From assembly GCA_965248205.1 (NCBI GenBank), contig CBDFIS010000006.1, forward strand, positions 4,464,001 to 4,528,000: a stretch of 64,000 nucleotides of DNA, written 5' to 3'. The translations under genes and the position numbers were made by a program. Under the pieces are notes generated by a model. The model saw only the letters and a program-made list of their open reading frames with translations. It did no database searches and had not been told where the DNA came from. Positions within the stretch are counted from its first letter, which is position 1. Each line of letters begins with the position of its first letter. Source of the DNA: G963668345 sp965248205. GTDB lineage: Bacteria > Acidobacteriota > Terriglobia > Bryobacterales > UBA6623. Shown one piece after another: positions 10,023-18,735 of the stretch.

Positions 10023-10048
10023 TGTCCCTACCGTAAATTCCGTCCACG
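10023..10048 (-). repeat. 26-bp inverted repeat, right arm
   Basis: Exact reverse complement of 6140-6165. It begins about 50 bases after the stop codon of the PQQ-like lipoprotein gene. Outside both arms the sequence diverges quickly, so the repeat is limited to this core. Confidence 0.85.
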
Positions 10049-10196
10049 TCGTATAGTCCCAAAACACGACCGACCGGGTTCCCGGCTTCGGCCTGAGACT
10101 GACGAAGGCCGGGGCGCGGGCCTTTGTGGTCAACTACCGCGTCAATGGCCACGAGCGACGGCCTCCCCTGCTCCCGGGGTCTTGGAATCGATGCTG

Positions 10197-10636
10197 TCAA
10201 TCATGCGGACGGTGATTTAGGTCCTTGGCCAACTTCTGCCAAACGTAGCCCTTGGCAAAGATTTCATTGGGGCCGCTAATCTCCGTGGACTGAATGAAGA
10301 CACCCGTCGGTACGTAAACCGTATCGTCGGCCTGACCATGGCCTTTTCCCACTTGAGATCGCAGAAAGGACTGCAGGCCGCTGTGGTCCAAGATCCGGAC
10401 TCGCTTCTTTTCCCGCTCGCTCAGCTGGTTGAAATCTGATATTGGATCGGATCGTGCCGCGCAAAAAAGTTTTTCAAGTAGCGACGCCTGATCTGGCGAT
10501 TTCGTGCCTGGATGAAGCTGGCCGATCTCAGCGCCATTTGCCGTGACGGAGTGCTAAGCGACAGGAAAAATTCGGGCACTGTGCGGACATAGGTTACGAG
10601 TGGGGAGATGGACTGTCCGTAAGCTGTTGAAAACAA
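10197..10636 (-). pseudogene. Broken gene abutting tRNA-Pro, frameshifted by a 5-bp duplication
   Basis: Two minus-strand frames join into one protein-like sequence. The 5' part (YVRTVPEFFLSL ... RRRYLKNFFARHDP) ends soon after a tandem ggatc-ggatc at 10444-10453. Removing one 5-base copy joins it to DFNQLSEREKKRVRILDH ... VYVPTGVFIQSTEISGPNEI ... FAKGYVWQKL. There is no ATG before the tRNA 3' end, so the 5' end also looks lost. I do not recognise the family with confidence. The regular heptad-rich and hydrophobic content argues that it once coded for a real protein. Confidence 0.5.
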
Positions 10637-10713
10637 TGGTCGGGGCGGAGGGATTTGAACCCCCGGCTTCCTGCTCCCAAAGCAGGCGCGCTACCAGACT
10701 GCGCCACGCCCCG
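10637..10713 (-). tRNA. tRNA-Pro(TGG)
   Basis: On the minus strand the acceptor stem cggggcg pairs with cgccccg, followed by discriminator A and an encoded CCA (plus-strand tggt at 10637-10640). The anticodon arm reads cctgc-tttggga-gcagg, with anticodon TGG. The T arm is ggggg-ttcaaat-ccctc with one G-T pair. D-arm residues gcgc-agtctggta-gcgc are present. Length is 77 with CCA. Its 3' end touches a degenerate gene, a typical setting for past integration at a tRNA. Confidence 0.97.
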
Positions 10714-11252
10714 ATCCGGCGAGCCACCTAACTACACGGGTCCCACCCAAAGCGAAGCTAGGGACCTATTTAATGATTCTAAACCAGTCCGTTTGGCTAT
10801 GGCGAGGACGACGGCGCCAGGCCGCCCGTGGCAAAAGTCGAGCAGGAGCGAAAAATGGGGACTGCCACCAATTCGCCCCGGTCATGACCCTCGAAAACAA
10901 AAAACTTGGCCTGAGGCGAATTGGCTGGCTGTACCCGATTTTTCGCGACGTTACCTTGACCACGGGCTGCTAGGGGTCCTGCAAGACAATGGGAGACCCC
11001 TATCACAGCTCTCCAATCTGAAGGAATGCGGCGGCTTTTTCGCTCACCCGTGAAGAGCAGGGCAGTCGAAATCGGGTTTGGCGAACAAGAAGGTGCCGAG
11101 CTGACTGCTGGACAGTCGGAGGAAGCGGCGCACGCGGCGAGTCTCGATCGCCGACCCGTTGCTCCGGGCGTCCCTCCTACTTGGTTAACAACCGGTCATT
11201 CGTTCAGTCACTTCGGGCCACGTTATACTCGAAACAAGTGCCGCTTGCCCCG
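10714..11252. other. Intergenic, no gene seen
   Basis: Open frames here are short, overlap on several strands and show no motif or plausible composition. The stretch should hold the promoters of tRNA-Pro (leftward) and the AI-2E family gene (rightward), but no consensus pair stood out by eye. Confidence 0.5.
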
Positions 11253-12302
11253 ATGAATACTCCCGCGTTTCAAAGGGTCGTCACCTGGACCCTGGCCGCG
11301 ATAGTGATCTATTTCCTGTACCGGGTCGTGAACCCCTTCCTGATTCCACTGACCTGGGCTGCTGTGCTTTCGATCTTCTTCTTTCCGCTGCATCGGCGAG
11401 TTCTGTCGCGGCTCTCCCGGCCGAACGTGTGTGCGCTGATTACCGTGACAGCCGTAACCATTCTGCTGTTAGCGCCTTCGGCTTGGCTCGTGCCGGCCTT
11501 TGTCAAAGAGGCTGTGTCGGTCGCCGGGTCCATTCCAACAGAACAAGCTCTTCCGAAAATGAAGGCTCTGCTCGAGCGGTTCTTTGCCCAGGTGCCCGTT
11601 CCGCTGGGCACCTTCGAGGAGATCATCCGCGAAGTAAGTCAGAAGGCCGGCGCCTTACTGGCCTCGCAGTCGGCGAGACTGGCAGGGAACGTAGCGCTAT
11701 TCGTCTTCGACTTGGTAGTGATGCTACTGGCAATGTTCTATTTGTTCCGGGACGGTCCGAAGCTGCTTCAGTTGTTGAAGGACATCTCACCGCTGGGCGG
11801 GGCACACAGCGATCGCATGACTCAAGAGGTGACCGAGATGATTTCAGTTACACTTTCGAGCGGGTTTGTTGTCGCCGGCACGCAAGGGTTATTGGGAGGA
11901 ATCGTTTTTTGGGCCTTGGGTATGCCCTCACCAGTTTTCTGGGGAGTGATCATCGGGTTCTTGGCCTTTCTGCCTGTGGTGGGGCCTTGGTTGATCTGGG
12001 TTCCAGCTGCCATCGGGACTGCGCTGAACGGAGACACGGCGCGGGCCGTGGCGCTCGTGGTGCTCGGCTTCGTCCTGGTGAGCGGCGCGGACAACGTTCT
12101 TCGGCCGATCTTGATCGCGGGTCGGGCACAGCTCAACGGTTTGTTGGTTTTCGTGAGCGTTCTTGGAGGCATCCAGGCGTTTGGCTTCTTGGGGGTCGTT
12201 CTCGGTCCGCTCGTCGTAGCTACGGCTGCTGGAATGCTGAAGGGCTATCGCGAAAGCTTGCGGGACACACAGGCCCTTCCGTCCATTTCTGAGGCGGCGT
12301 AG
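11253..12302 (+). CDS. AI-2E family (PerM-like) transporter
   Basis: About 349 residues from the ATG at 11253; upstream in-frame codons would add a basic, non-hydrophobic tail. The protein has about seven or eight hydrophobic segments: paired helices near residues 15-60, one near 70-90, a soluble region near 100-150, then a helical membrane domain. The C-terminal half carries the family pattern GGIVFWALGMPSPVFWGVIIGFLAFLPVVGPWLIWVPA and DNVLRPILI. Members export small molecules; the family name comes from autoinducer-2 export in E. coli TqsA, but many members carry other substrates, so the substrate is open here. Confidence 0.9.
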   Translation: MNTPAFQRVVTWTLAAIVIYFLYRVVNPFLIPLTWAAVLSIFFFPLHRRVLSRLSRPNVCALITVTAVTILLLAPSAWLVPAFVKEAVSVAGSIPTEQALPKMKALLERFFAQVPVPLGTFEEIIREVSQKAGALLASQSARLAGNVALFVFDLVVMLLAMFYLFRDGPKLLQLLKDISPLGGAHSDRMTQEVTEMISVTLSSGFVVAGTQGLLGGIVFWALGMPSPVFWGVIIGFLAFLPVVGPWLIWVPAAIGTALNGDTARAVALVVLGFVLVSGADNVLRPILIAGRAQLNGLLVFVSVLGGIQAFGFLGVVLGPLVVATAAGMLKGYRESLRDTQALPSISEAA

Positions 12303-12342
12303 CCTAGCTTGGGACTGTTGGTGGTTAAGCTCACAAGCGGCG

Positions 12343-12371
12343 TTGACAGTCCAATCGACGTCGGCTATATT
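12343..12371 (+). promoter_or_regulatory. Sigma70-type promoter of the S1 gene
   Basis: A perfect -35 hexamer TTGACA (12343-12348) is separated by 17 bases from TATATT (12366-12371), one base from the -10 consensus. It lies about 200 bases before the S1 start, leaving a long leader that could allow the autogenous control known for S1 messages in other bacteria. The leader fold was not computed. Confidence 0.6.
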
Positions 12372-12572
12372 TAAGTCACTTGTAGCCCCTGATTAGGGTT
12401 GAGGCTTCTCTGCTGAGAAGAGTTGTGGGCTGCAACGCTTAGTCTCGCAAAGTAAGAAAAAGACTGGCTTTTCGGCGATGCGCGGTTTGTCTGAGCTCGC
12501 TGAGTGGCCTATGATAGTAGCGGGTGTATTCGGCAACGGACACATCCTCTTGGTGGACGGGAGAGGTTTGGC

Positions 12573-14147
12573 TTGGCCTCGGATAATCCCCTGACGCACG
12601 CCGCAACGGAAGCGGCCGGTCACAGTGGGCAGCCCCCCGCGGGCTCGCCCGAACCGGTTCTCCCGGGCGAGGTTCCGACCCGAAACGGAGCGTTGCCGAG
12701 GCCGGGTGCCCCCGGCGAACTCCCATCGCCGTCGTCAAGCCAAACGAACGGGCATGAAGAGCTAGAAACGGAGACAGTCGCCTCCGAGGAGTTCAGCCAC
12801 GAAGAGTCGCCCGGCGATTACGGGGAGCTACCGGAAATTCGAAGTGGAGATTTGTGCCGCGGCCGCGTCGTCGGCGTGCTCGCGGAGGGTGCGGTCGTTG
12901 ACATCGGAGGAAAGACCGAGGGGCTGATCCCAACCTCCGATTTTGGCGACAGTAACGCCGAGGCTGACCTTGTGCCCGGCACCGAGATCGAAGTCTTTGT
13001 CGTAAGTCGCGCTGCCGCGAGCGACTATGTCTCCTTGTCCTATCAGCGCGCCCGCCGACAGCGCGCTTGGGAGAAGGTGGAGGAAGCCTACCGCGGACGC
13101 GAAACGCTCACGGCACGGGTGGACGGGAGGGTGAAAGGCGGCCTAAGCGTAGACCTTGGGATTCCGGCTTTCCTGCCCGGTTCCCAAGTGAGTTTGGACT
13201 CCTCGAACGATCTTGACGCCATAGTCGGAGAACAGATAGAAGTCCGCATCGTCAAGCTCAGCCGCGCGCGCGGCAACGTCGTCGTCTCCCGGCGGCAAGT
13301 ACTGGAAGAGCAGCTTCGGGTGCGAAAAGAAGCGACGCTGGCGAAGCTCAGCGAGGGCGCGGTCGTTGGCGGAACCGTCAAGAGCCTTACCGGCTACGGC
13401 GCTTTTGTAGACCTGGGAGGTCTCGACGCCTTGCTCCATGTCACGGACATCTCCTATCAACGGATCCAGAGCCCCGCTACGGTATTTAGTGTCGGAGACG
13501 AAATCACCGCCAAAGTGCTTCGTTTCGATCCCGAGAAGGAGCGAGTCTCACTGAGCCTGAAGCTCCTCCAACCCGATCCCTGGCAAGGTGCCCAGGAAAG
13601 GTACAAGGAGGGCGATCGCGTCTCTGGGTGTGTGGTGAGCGTCACCGACTACGGAATCTTTGTCGAATTGGAGCCCGGCGTCGAAGGCCTTGTCCACGTC
13701 TCGGAGATCAGTTGGTCTCGGCGGGTAAAGCACCCGTCGAAAGTGGCCAAGCCCGGGAAAGATCTCAGAGCGATCATCTTGAACGTCGATCCGAAAGAAC
13801 GTCGCGTTTCGCTGAGCATCAAGCGCCTGAAGCCTGACCCGTGGACTGGGGCGAACCAACGCTATCCGGTCGGATCAATCGTCGAAGGTAGCGTGAGAAA
13901 CCTGGCGGCTTTTGGCGCTTTCGTGGAGATCGAGGAGGGCCTCGAGGGGTTGCTCCATGTTTCCGACCTATCGTGGGACAGCAAGGTAAAACACCCGCGT
14001 GAGGCCTTGCGGAAGGGTCAGAAGGTCAAGGCGGCCGTTCTGCGCGTCGAAGAGGAAAACCGTCGTGTTTCGCTTGGCCTCAAGCAGCTCCAGTCAGACC
14101 AATGGGATATATTCTTTGCAATTCTTTGCCAATCACACGGTCGGTGA
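12573..14147 (+). pseudogene. rpsA: Ribosomal protein S1, frame broken in the sixth S1 domain
   Basis: S1 binds mRNA at the 30S platform and is built from repeats of the S1 OB fold. Five are complete here: GDLCRGRVVGVLAEGAVVDI, an atypical second one (LTARVDGRVKGGLSVDL), GAVVGGTVKSLTGYGAFVDL, GDRVSGCVVSVTDYGIFVEL and GSIVEGSVRNLAAFGAFVEI. A sixth, GDTIQGAVKRRTNFGAFVEL, follows in another frame. The break is at 14111-14130, where attctttgca and attctttgcc are tandem 10-base copies; removing one gives WDIFFANHTVGDTIQ in one frame down to 14472. I start at the TTG at 12573, which follows gagagg with suitable spacing; a GTG at 12504 is possible. As it stands, the product stops after five domains with a short alien tail, which may still be functional. 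The next gene is an IHF/HU protein, the order seen in E. coli. Confidence 0.85.
14111..14130 (+). repeat. 10-bp tandem duplication breaking rpsA
   Basis: Two adjacent 10-base units differ only in the last base (attctttgca, attctttgcc). A 10-base gain shifts the frame by +1, and deletion of one unit restores the sixth S1 domain exactly. It could be a real slippage mutation or an assembly error. Confidence 0.9.
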
Positions 14148-14472
14148 CACGATCCAGGGAGCGGTCAAACGACGGACGAACTTTGGAGCCTTCGTCGAGT
14201 TGGCGCCGGGCGTCCAGGGCCTCTGCCACAATTCAGAAACCCCGAACAAGTCTCATAAGAAGCGTACGAATCCGCTCCGAATGGGACGGGAGTATGCGTT
14301 CGAGATTATTCGCCTTGACGAGTTCGAAAAAAGAATAGGACTCCGGTTTCACTCTGCGACCCATAGCAACAGCGACGCTGGCACCAAGCCTCCGCAAGTC
14401 GAGCAGACGGCTTCGGAAAACCGCCCGCCGCAAACCGTCGCCGAAGGCGAGGACATCGGGTCACCGGAGTGA
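14139..14472 (+). pseudogene. rpsA: Out-of-frame sixth S1 domain and tail of rpsA
   Basis: This is the continuation of the S1 gene in the shifted frame: VGDTIQGAVKRRTNFGAFVE, then a GLCHNSE segment, an FEIIRLDEFEKRIGL strand and an acidic, low-complexity tail. The conserved core shows it was under selection as part of one protein. It has no ribosome-binding site or start of its own, so it is unlikely to be translated independently. Confidence 0.75.
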
Positions 14473-14597
14473 ATCTCCTCCGCGAAGTTTATTGAAAGCA
14501 ACGGGTTGCCAGTCGTGGTATCATCCCTCGGTAGGTAGATTGCCGGGAAGGTCGGTTTCCGTCAGGGTTCGAATCTGGAGGGTCGAAAAGAGGCGAT

Positions 14598-14945
14598 ATG
14601 ACCAAAGCGGATTTAATCGAGGAAGTCTCTCGCGTGGTGGAAGTCACCCGCAAGGATTCTGAAGTCATCGTCGAGACGATTTTTGATAGCGTCGTACATT
14701 CGCTGCGAAAGCGCGAGAAGGTAGAGGTCCGAGGCTTTGGCAGCTTTCGCACCCGCGAGCGCCGGGGCCGAGTGGGGCGGAATCCAAAGACCGGCGCTAG
14801 AGTGGATGTCCCTCCCAAGACGATTCCTTTCTTCAAACCCAGCAAAGAGCTGCGCGATGTAGTCAACGGAGGCCCACCGGCGCCCGCCACGCCTGTTGAA
14901 CCAAGGCCCAGCTTCGAAGACCCGAGCCTAAACCCGGTGGACTGA
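14598..14945 (+). CDS. IHF/HU-family DNA-bending protein
   Basis: 115 residues, slightly longer than the usual 90-100. The N-terminal dimerisation helices MTKADLIEEVSRVVEVTRKDSEVIVETIF are followed by the saddle VEVRGFGSFRTRERRGRVGRNPKTGARVDVPPKTIPFFKPSKELRD. GRNPKTG and the intercalating proline in the beta arm are present. The extra C-terminus is proline-rich and poorly conserved. Position directly after rpsA suggests the IHF-beta lineage (as in E. coli rpsA-ihfB), but a partner alpha subunit is not in this window, so it may act as a homodimer. Role: bending DNA for nucleoid structure, recombination and transcription. Confidence 0.92.
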   Translation: MTKADLIEEVSRVVEVTRKDSEVIVETIFDSVVHSLRKREKVEVRGFGSFRTRERRGRVGRNPKTGARVDVPPKTIPFFKPSKELRDVVNGGPPAPATPVEPRPSFEDPSLNPVD

Positions 14946-15024
14946 TCTGCCGGGCCGCTGTGTTGTTCTCAACCCTCCCTCAAGCATGAAGCCCGGGCCG
15001 AAGGCTTTTCCGGCCTGAGTTGCG

Positions 15025-15516
15025 ATGGACTACATCTGGAGCCCCTGGAGATACCACTACATCAAACATGCAGACAAGGACTCCCACTGCGTCTTCTGCG
15101 AGATTAACGCCTCCCGCGATGATGAAAACAACCTGGTCGTGTTTCGCGGCCAATCGAACTTCATCGTCCTGAATCGTTTCCCCTATACCAGCGGTCACGT
15201 GATGATCGTCCCCACTTCTCATGTGGCGACGGTCGAAGACACATCGGTGGAAGTGCTGGAGGAGATGATGCGCCTGGCTCAGCGGGCCGAGTCGGCACTT
15301 CGCAAGCTGTATAAGCCCGACGGTTTGAACCTTGGCATGAACATCGGCAAGGCCGCCGGGGCCGGAATCGGCGGACACATCCATCTACACGTGCTGCCGC
15401 GCTGGATTGCCGACAGCAACTTCGTCACCGTGGTCGGCGAGACTCGGGTCCTCCCGGAAGAGCTGCCGGAAACCTGGCGCCGGCTCCACGCCGAGTTCCA
15501 ACCCCCCTCTTCATGA
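15025..15516 (+). CDS. HIT-family nucleotide hydrolase/phosphorylase
   Basis: 163 residues, typical for the Ap4A-phosphorylase-like branch (N-terminal WSPWRYHYI). A CXXC pair (CVFC, residues 28-31) probably binds zinc. The histidine triad is complete in HIHLHVLPRW near residue 117, preceded by GLNLGMNIGKAAGAGIGG. The enzyme cleaves dinucleoside polyphosphates or nucleoside phosphoramidates through a covalent His-nucleotide intermediate. Its stop overlaps the start of the multihaem cytochrome gene (ATGA), so they are translationally coupled. Confidence 0.93.
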   Translation: MDYIWSPWRYHYIKHADKDSHCVFCEINASRDDENNLVVFRGQSNFIVLNRFPYTSGHVMIVPTSHVATVEDTSVEVLEEMMRLAQRAESALRKLYKPDGLNLGMNIGKAAGAGIGGHIHLHVLPRWIADSNFVTVVGETRVLPEELPETWRRLHAEFQPPSS

Positions 15517-16751
15517 AAGCGCTCCCCGCGATCATCGCCGTCGCGGCGCTAAGCATGGCAGCCTTCGAGGCGCTCAGCGTTCGCCCTTCCGACGGAATCT
15601 CGGTAAAAGGCTTCGTGTGGGAAAACCCGATTCCCCAACAACCGGTCCCTGAGGGACTCACTACGATCCGAGCAAGCGAGTGCGGGTCTTGTCACAACGA
15701 AATCTATCGCGAATGGCAAGCATCGATACACGCTCGCGCGATGAGCGATCTGCAATTCCTGGAAGAGATGCGCAAGGACCCGGGCAGTAGCTGGCTTTGC
15801 ATCAACTGCCACGCGCCTCTTGCCAACCAACAGCAGCGGATCGCCGTCGCCGTTCGCGGTTCGAAGCTGAACCAGGCAACCTACGTTCGCAATCGAGATT
15901 TCGACCCTATGCTCCGTGAGGAGGCCATCACCTGTGCGGTCTGTCATGTCAGAGACGGAGTCGTCCTCGGCCCCTGGGGTGACAGCGATGCTCCCCATCC
16001 GGTGCGCAAATCCGAGCAGTTGTTGACCGCGGCAACCTGCACCGTTTGCCACCAAGCCGTTGCCGACTATGGAGAGACGTTGATTTGCTACCTGGAGTCA
16101 GGAGAAGAGTGGGAGAACGGCCCGTTCGCCGCCGCCGGCGTCACGTGCATCGATTGCCATATGCCGGCGTTCAACCGGCCGATCGCCGATGGCCATCCGC
16201 CACGGAGATCGGGACGCCATGTCTGGGCCGGCAGCGGCGTTCCTAAAGAACTCGACGCCTCGGATGAGCAACGCGAATACTTCGATGCGTTTGGCTCAGC
16301 TCTGGTTTTTCAACTCACATCGGAGCGCGCATCATATCGTCCTGGCGAGACGGCGACGGTCGTGCTTGAACTGGAAAACGCCCGTGCCGGACACATGTTG
16401 CCAACGGGTGACGTCGAGCGTTTCATCACGGTGGAAGTCGAGGGGCTCACAGCTGACGGGACCGTCTTCGACAGCCAATCAGTTCGGATCGGCCAGCACT
16501 GGCAGTGGTATCCCGAGGTGGAAAAGATCTCCGACAACCGACTTCGCCCACAGGAAAAACGCGAACACCGGATCGCCATTCGCCTTCCAAAGACTCCCGG
16601 GCCGGTCGTGTTCCGCGCTTCCGCTGTCCACCACCGCCTCAGCGAAGAGAACGCCGAGTATCACGGTCTCCTAGGCCGCTATCCGCTGTCAGCACCCATC
16701 GGAACTAAACAGATCCAGGTCACTGTCGAGAGACACCGTCCCGGGGGCTGA
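15513..16751 (+). CDS. Pentahaem c-type cytochrome
   Basis: 412 residues with an N-terminal signal or anchor (ALPAIIAVAALSMAAFEAL). Five CXXCH haem sites are seen at about residues 57-61 (CGSCH), 96-100 (CINCH), 141-145 (CAVCH), 176-180 (CTVCH) and 212-216 (CIDCH). CHNEIYREWQASIHARAM after the first resembles the start of cytochrome c554/hydroxylamine-reductase-like proteins. The C-terminal third is a haem-free beta-rich domain (FQLTSERASYRPGETATVVLELENARAGHMLPTGDVERFI), which may dock a partner. It is coupled to the upstream HIT gene by a 4-base overlap. Electron transfer in the periplasm is expected; an enzymatic role cannot be excluded. The partner dehydrogenase is not adjacent. Confidence 0.88.
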   Translation: MKALPAIIAVAALSMAAFEALSVRPSDGISVKGFVWENPIPQQPVPEGLTTIRASECGSCHNEIYREWQASIHARAMSDLQFLEEMRKDPGSSWLCINCHAPLANQQQRIAVAVRGSKLNQATYVRNRDFDPMLREEAITCAVCHVRDGVVLGPWGDSDAPHPVRKSEQLLTAATCTVCHQAVADYGETLICYLESGEEWENGPFAAAGVTCIDCHMPAFNRPIADGHPPRRSGRHVWAGSGVPKELDASDEQREYFDAFGSALVFQLTSERASYRPGETATVVLELENARAGHMLPTGDVERFITVEVEGLTADGTVFDSQSVRIGQHWQWYPEVEKISDNRLRPQEKREHRIAIRLPKTPGPVVFRASAVHHRLSEENAEYHGLLGRYPLSAPIGTKQIQVTVERHRPGG

Positions 16752-16935
16752 GTACTTCATTTCATCAACACACGCACGTTTCTCCCGAGTGCGGGCTCGC
16801 CCTCAGGTTCGGGCTGTGGCTGGCCGGCTTTGTTCAGGCAAGCCGGGCCCGTCCCGCGTTCGCCAATAATTGAAGTGCCCGGAGCTTCTCGGCGGCGGCT
16901 CGGCCACGGTAGCGGTCGCGAAGTGGCGAACGAAT

Positions 16936-18735
16936 CTATCGTATCCGGCGTGCAATGATAGGCCGTCTCGGGTGGGAAGGCATCGTGAGGATGAGGTCCC
17001 GGCCGCGGAACCGGCCCCCGTAGGTCACTGTTTCGCGTCCCCGAGGACCGCCTGCCCGAAACGTGAAGCGGCCACCCGCCACCCCGCCGTCGACGATCGT
17101 CATTTCTCCACGCGGCGACGTGATGGTGCCGCTTAGTGCGCCACCTTCCTGTTTAAGCTTAAGCACGATTCGCTGCGGTCCCGTTCGGGTGGGAACAATG
17201 GCCTCCCACTCACCCGTCACGGAAGGTGGCGGCGGAGGTCGGAAGTCGGGTGCGGGCGAAAGAGTGGCAGCCGGCTCTTCGACCGGGGGTGACCCAACAC
17301 TTGGCTCGGCCGGGGGTTCGCCGGTTTCGAGTTCGAACGTTAGCTCGGAAGTCTCTGCGGAAGGCGCTGCTCTGGAGGGCTCTTCTCTCGGAGTACCCTG
17401 GGCGTCCGGGGGCGGCGGAACAACGGGCAAGCCGGAAGCCTCTCCCTCGGGAGGCATCATTCCGGGGCCGAGCGGTCCAAGCGGGTCGAACTGGGGGCCG
17501 AAAGGCCGGCTGCGAATCCCGGGCGGCAGACGCGGATCCATCCCGCCGGGATCGTCGGCCGCGCGCTGGAGCCACATCCCGGCAATCACGCCTACCGCCA
17601 CGGCCAGAGCCACCATCAGCAGGGTGATCTTCCTTCGCAGGCGACCAACCCCCTCGGCGGCAGCGTCCGCCCGCGCGGCAGTGTCGTGAGCTAAGGCGGG
17701 GGGTTCGTCCGAGGACGGGGACCGTTCCCGTGGATCCGGAGAATAAACCTCGTCGCCCGCATTGTCGGTCCCCGCCGGCCGGCCCGATGGCGAAGCATCC
17801 GTTTGAGCGGGGGCGGGCCCCGTACCCGGCCGGGCAATCTGCGCCCCTACGGGGATTCCCGGTTTCGCTACTTGGGAGCTACTGGTCCCTGACGCCGCGG
17901 GGTCGAGCGTTTTGCGAAGCACCCGCAGGTCGGCAGCGAAGTCCGAAGCGCTTTGGTAACGATCTTCACGGTCTTTTGAGAGCGCCTTTTGAACGATGCG
18001 CTCCAACTCCAAGGGAACACCCGTTCGCACGGCGGTCAGAGGGTCGGGTTTCTCGTGGATGATGGCGTAAACGAGCGACTGCGTATACTCGCCGCGAAAG
18101 GGGAGCTGGCCGCTGACCATTTCATGCAGCACAACGCCAAGCGACCAAAGGTCAGTGCGGTGGTCTACTTCTTCTCCGCGCCCCTGCTCGGGCGACATGT
18201 AGGCCGCTGTCCCCAGCATCGTCCCCTCTTTCGTAAGCTTCGTTGTTCCGGCGGCGAGCTTCGCCAGGCCGAAGTCCATGATCTTGAGGAGGCGCTCGGT
18301 GTCGGGACCGGGCTGGGTCACCATCAGATTGGCGCTCTTGATATCCCGATGGACGATCCCCTTCTCGTGCGCTGCGGCAAGACCCCGAGCGGTCTGGATC
18401 GCAAACTCGATCGCTTCGTTAACCGCCAGCGGCGAAGATTCGATTCTGCTCTGCAAAGTCTCACCTTCGAGGTAGGCCATCGCGATGAACGGCTGTCCCT
18501 CCGCCTCGTCGACCTCGTAGACCGTGCAGATGTTGGGGTGATCAAGCGCCGCGGCCGCGCGGGCCTCCCGCAGAAAGCGGGCCTTTTCCGCTTCGCCGCT
18601 AAACTGGCCCGGAGGGAGGAACTTCAGAGCGACGGCGCGGCTCAGCTTGGCGTCTTCGGCCTTATAAACTTCCCCCATCCCGCCTTGACCCAGTTTGGCA
18701 AGGATCTTGTAATGCGAAATGGTCTGGCCGATGAT
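16936..18735 (-). CDS. Membrane Ser/Thr protein kinase with C-terminal beta domain; start uncertain
   Basis: The kinase domain has the glycine loop GQGGMGEV, VAIK-type lysine (VALKFL), HRD loop IVHRDIKSANLMVT, DFG and the AYMSPEQGRGEEVDHRTDLWS region. A transmembrane helix (ITLLMVALAVAVGVIAGMWL) and a proline-rich linker follow. The protein ends in a beta-rich module (GEWEAIVPTRTGPQRIVLKL to the end), probably outside the cytoplasm. The first ATG in frame (18678) cuts off part of the glycine loop. The conserved N-terminus (IGQTISHYKILAKLGQ) continues in frame to ATC codons at 18735 and 18732, right after tandem TGA stops, with no ATG, GTG or TTG. Either a near-cognate start is used or the start is mutated. 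Confidence 0.85.
   Translation of the reverse strand: MIGQTISHYKILAKLGQGGMGEVYKAEDAKLSRAVALKFLPPGQFSGEAEKARFLREARAAAALDHPNICTVYEVDEAEGQPFIAMAYLEGETLQSRIESSPLAVNEAIEFAIQTARGLAAAHEKGIVHRDIKSANLMVTQPGPDTERLLKIMDFGLAKLAAGTTKLTKEGTMLGTAAYMSPEQGRGEEVDHRTDLWSLGVVLHEMVSGQLPFRGEYTQSLVYAIIHEKPDPLTAVRTGVPLELERIVQKALSKDREDRYQSASDFAADLRVLRKTLDPAASGTSSSQVAKPGIPVGAQIARPGTGPAPAQTDASPSGRPAGTDNAGDEVYSPDPRERSPSSDEPPALAHDTAARADAAAEGVGRLRRKITLLMVALAVAVGVIAGMWLQRAADDPGGMDPRLPPGIRSRPFGPQFDPLGPLGPGMMPPEGEASGLPVVPPPPDAQGTPREEPSRAAPSAETSELTFELETGEPPAEPSVGSPPVEEPAATLSPAPDFRPPPPPSVTGEWEAIVPTRTGPQRIVLKLKQEGGALSGTITSPRGEMTIVDGGVAGGRFTFRAGGPRGRETVTYGGRFRGRDLILTMPSHPRRPIIARRIR

Noticed and set aside
14105..14150. Programmed frameshift in rpsA
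   Set aside because: No slippery heptamer or downstream stem is apparent; the 10-base tandem copy explains the shift completely.
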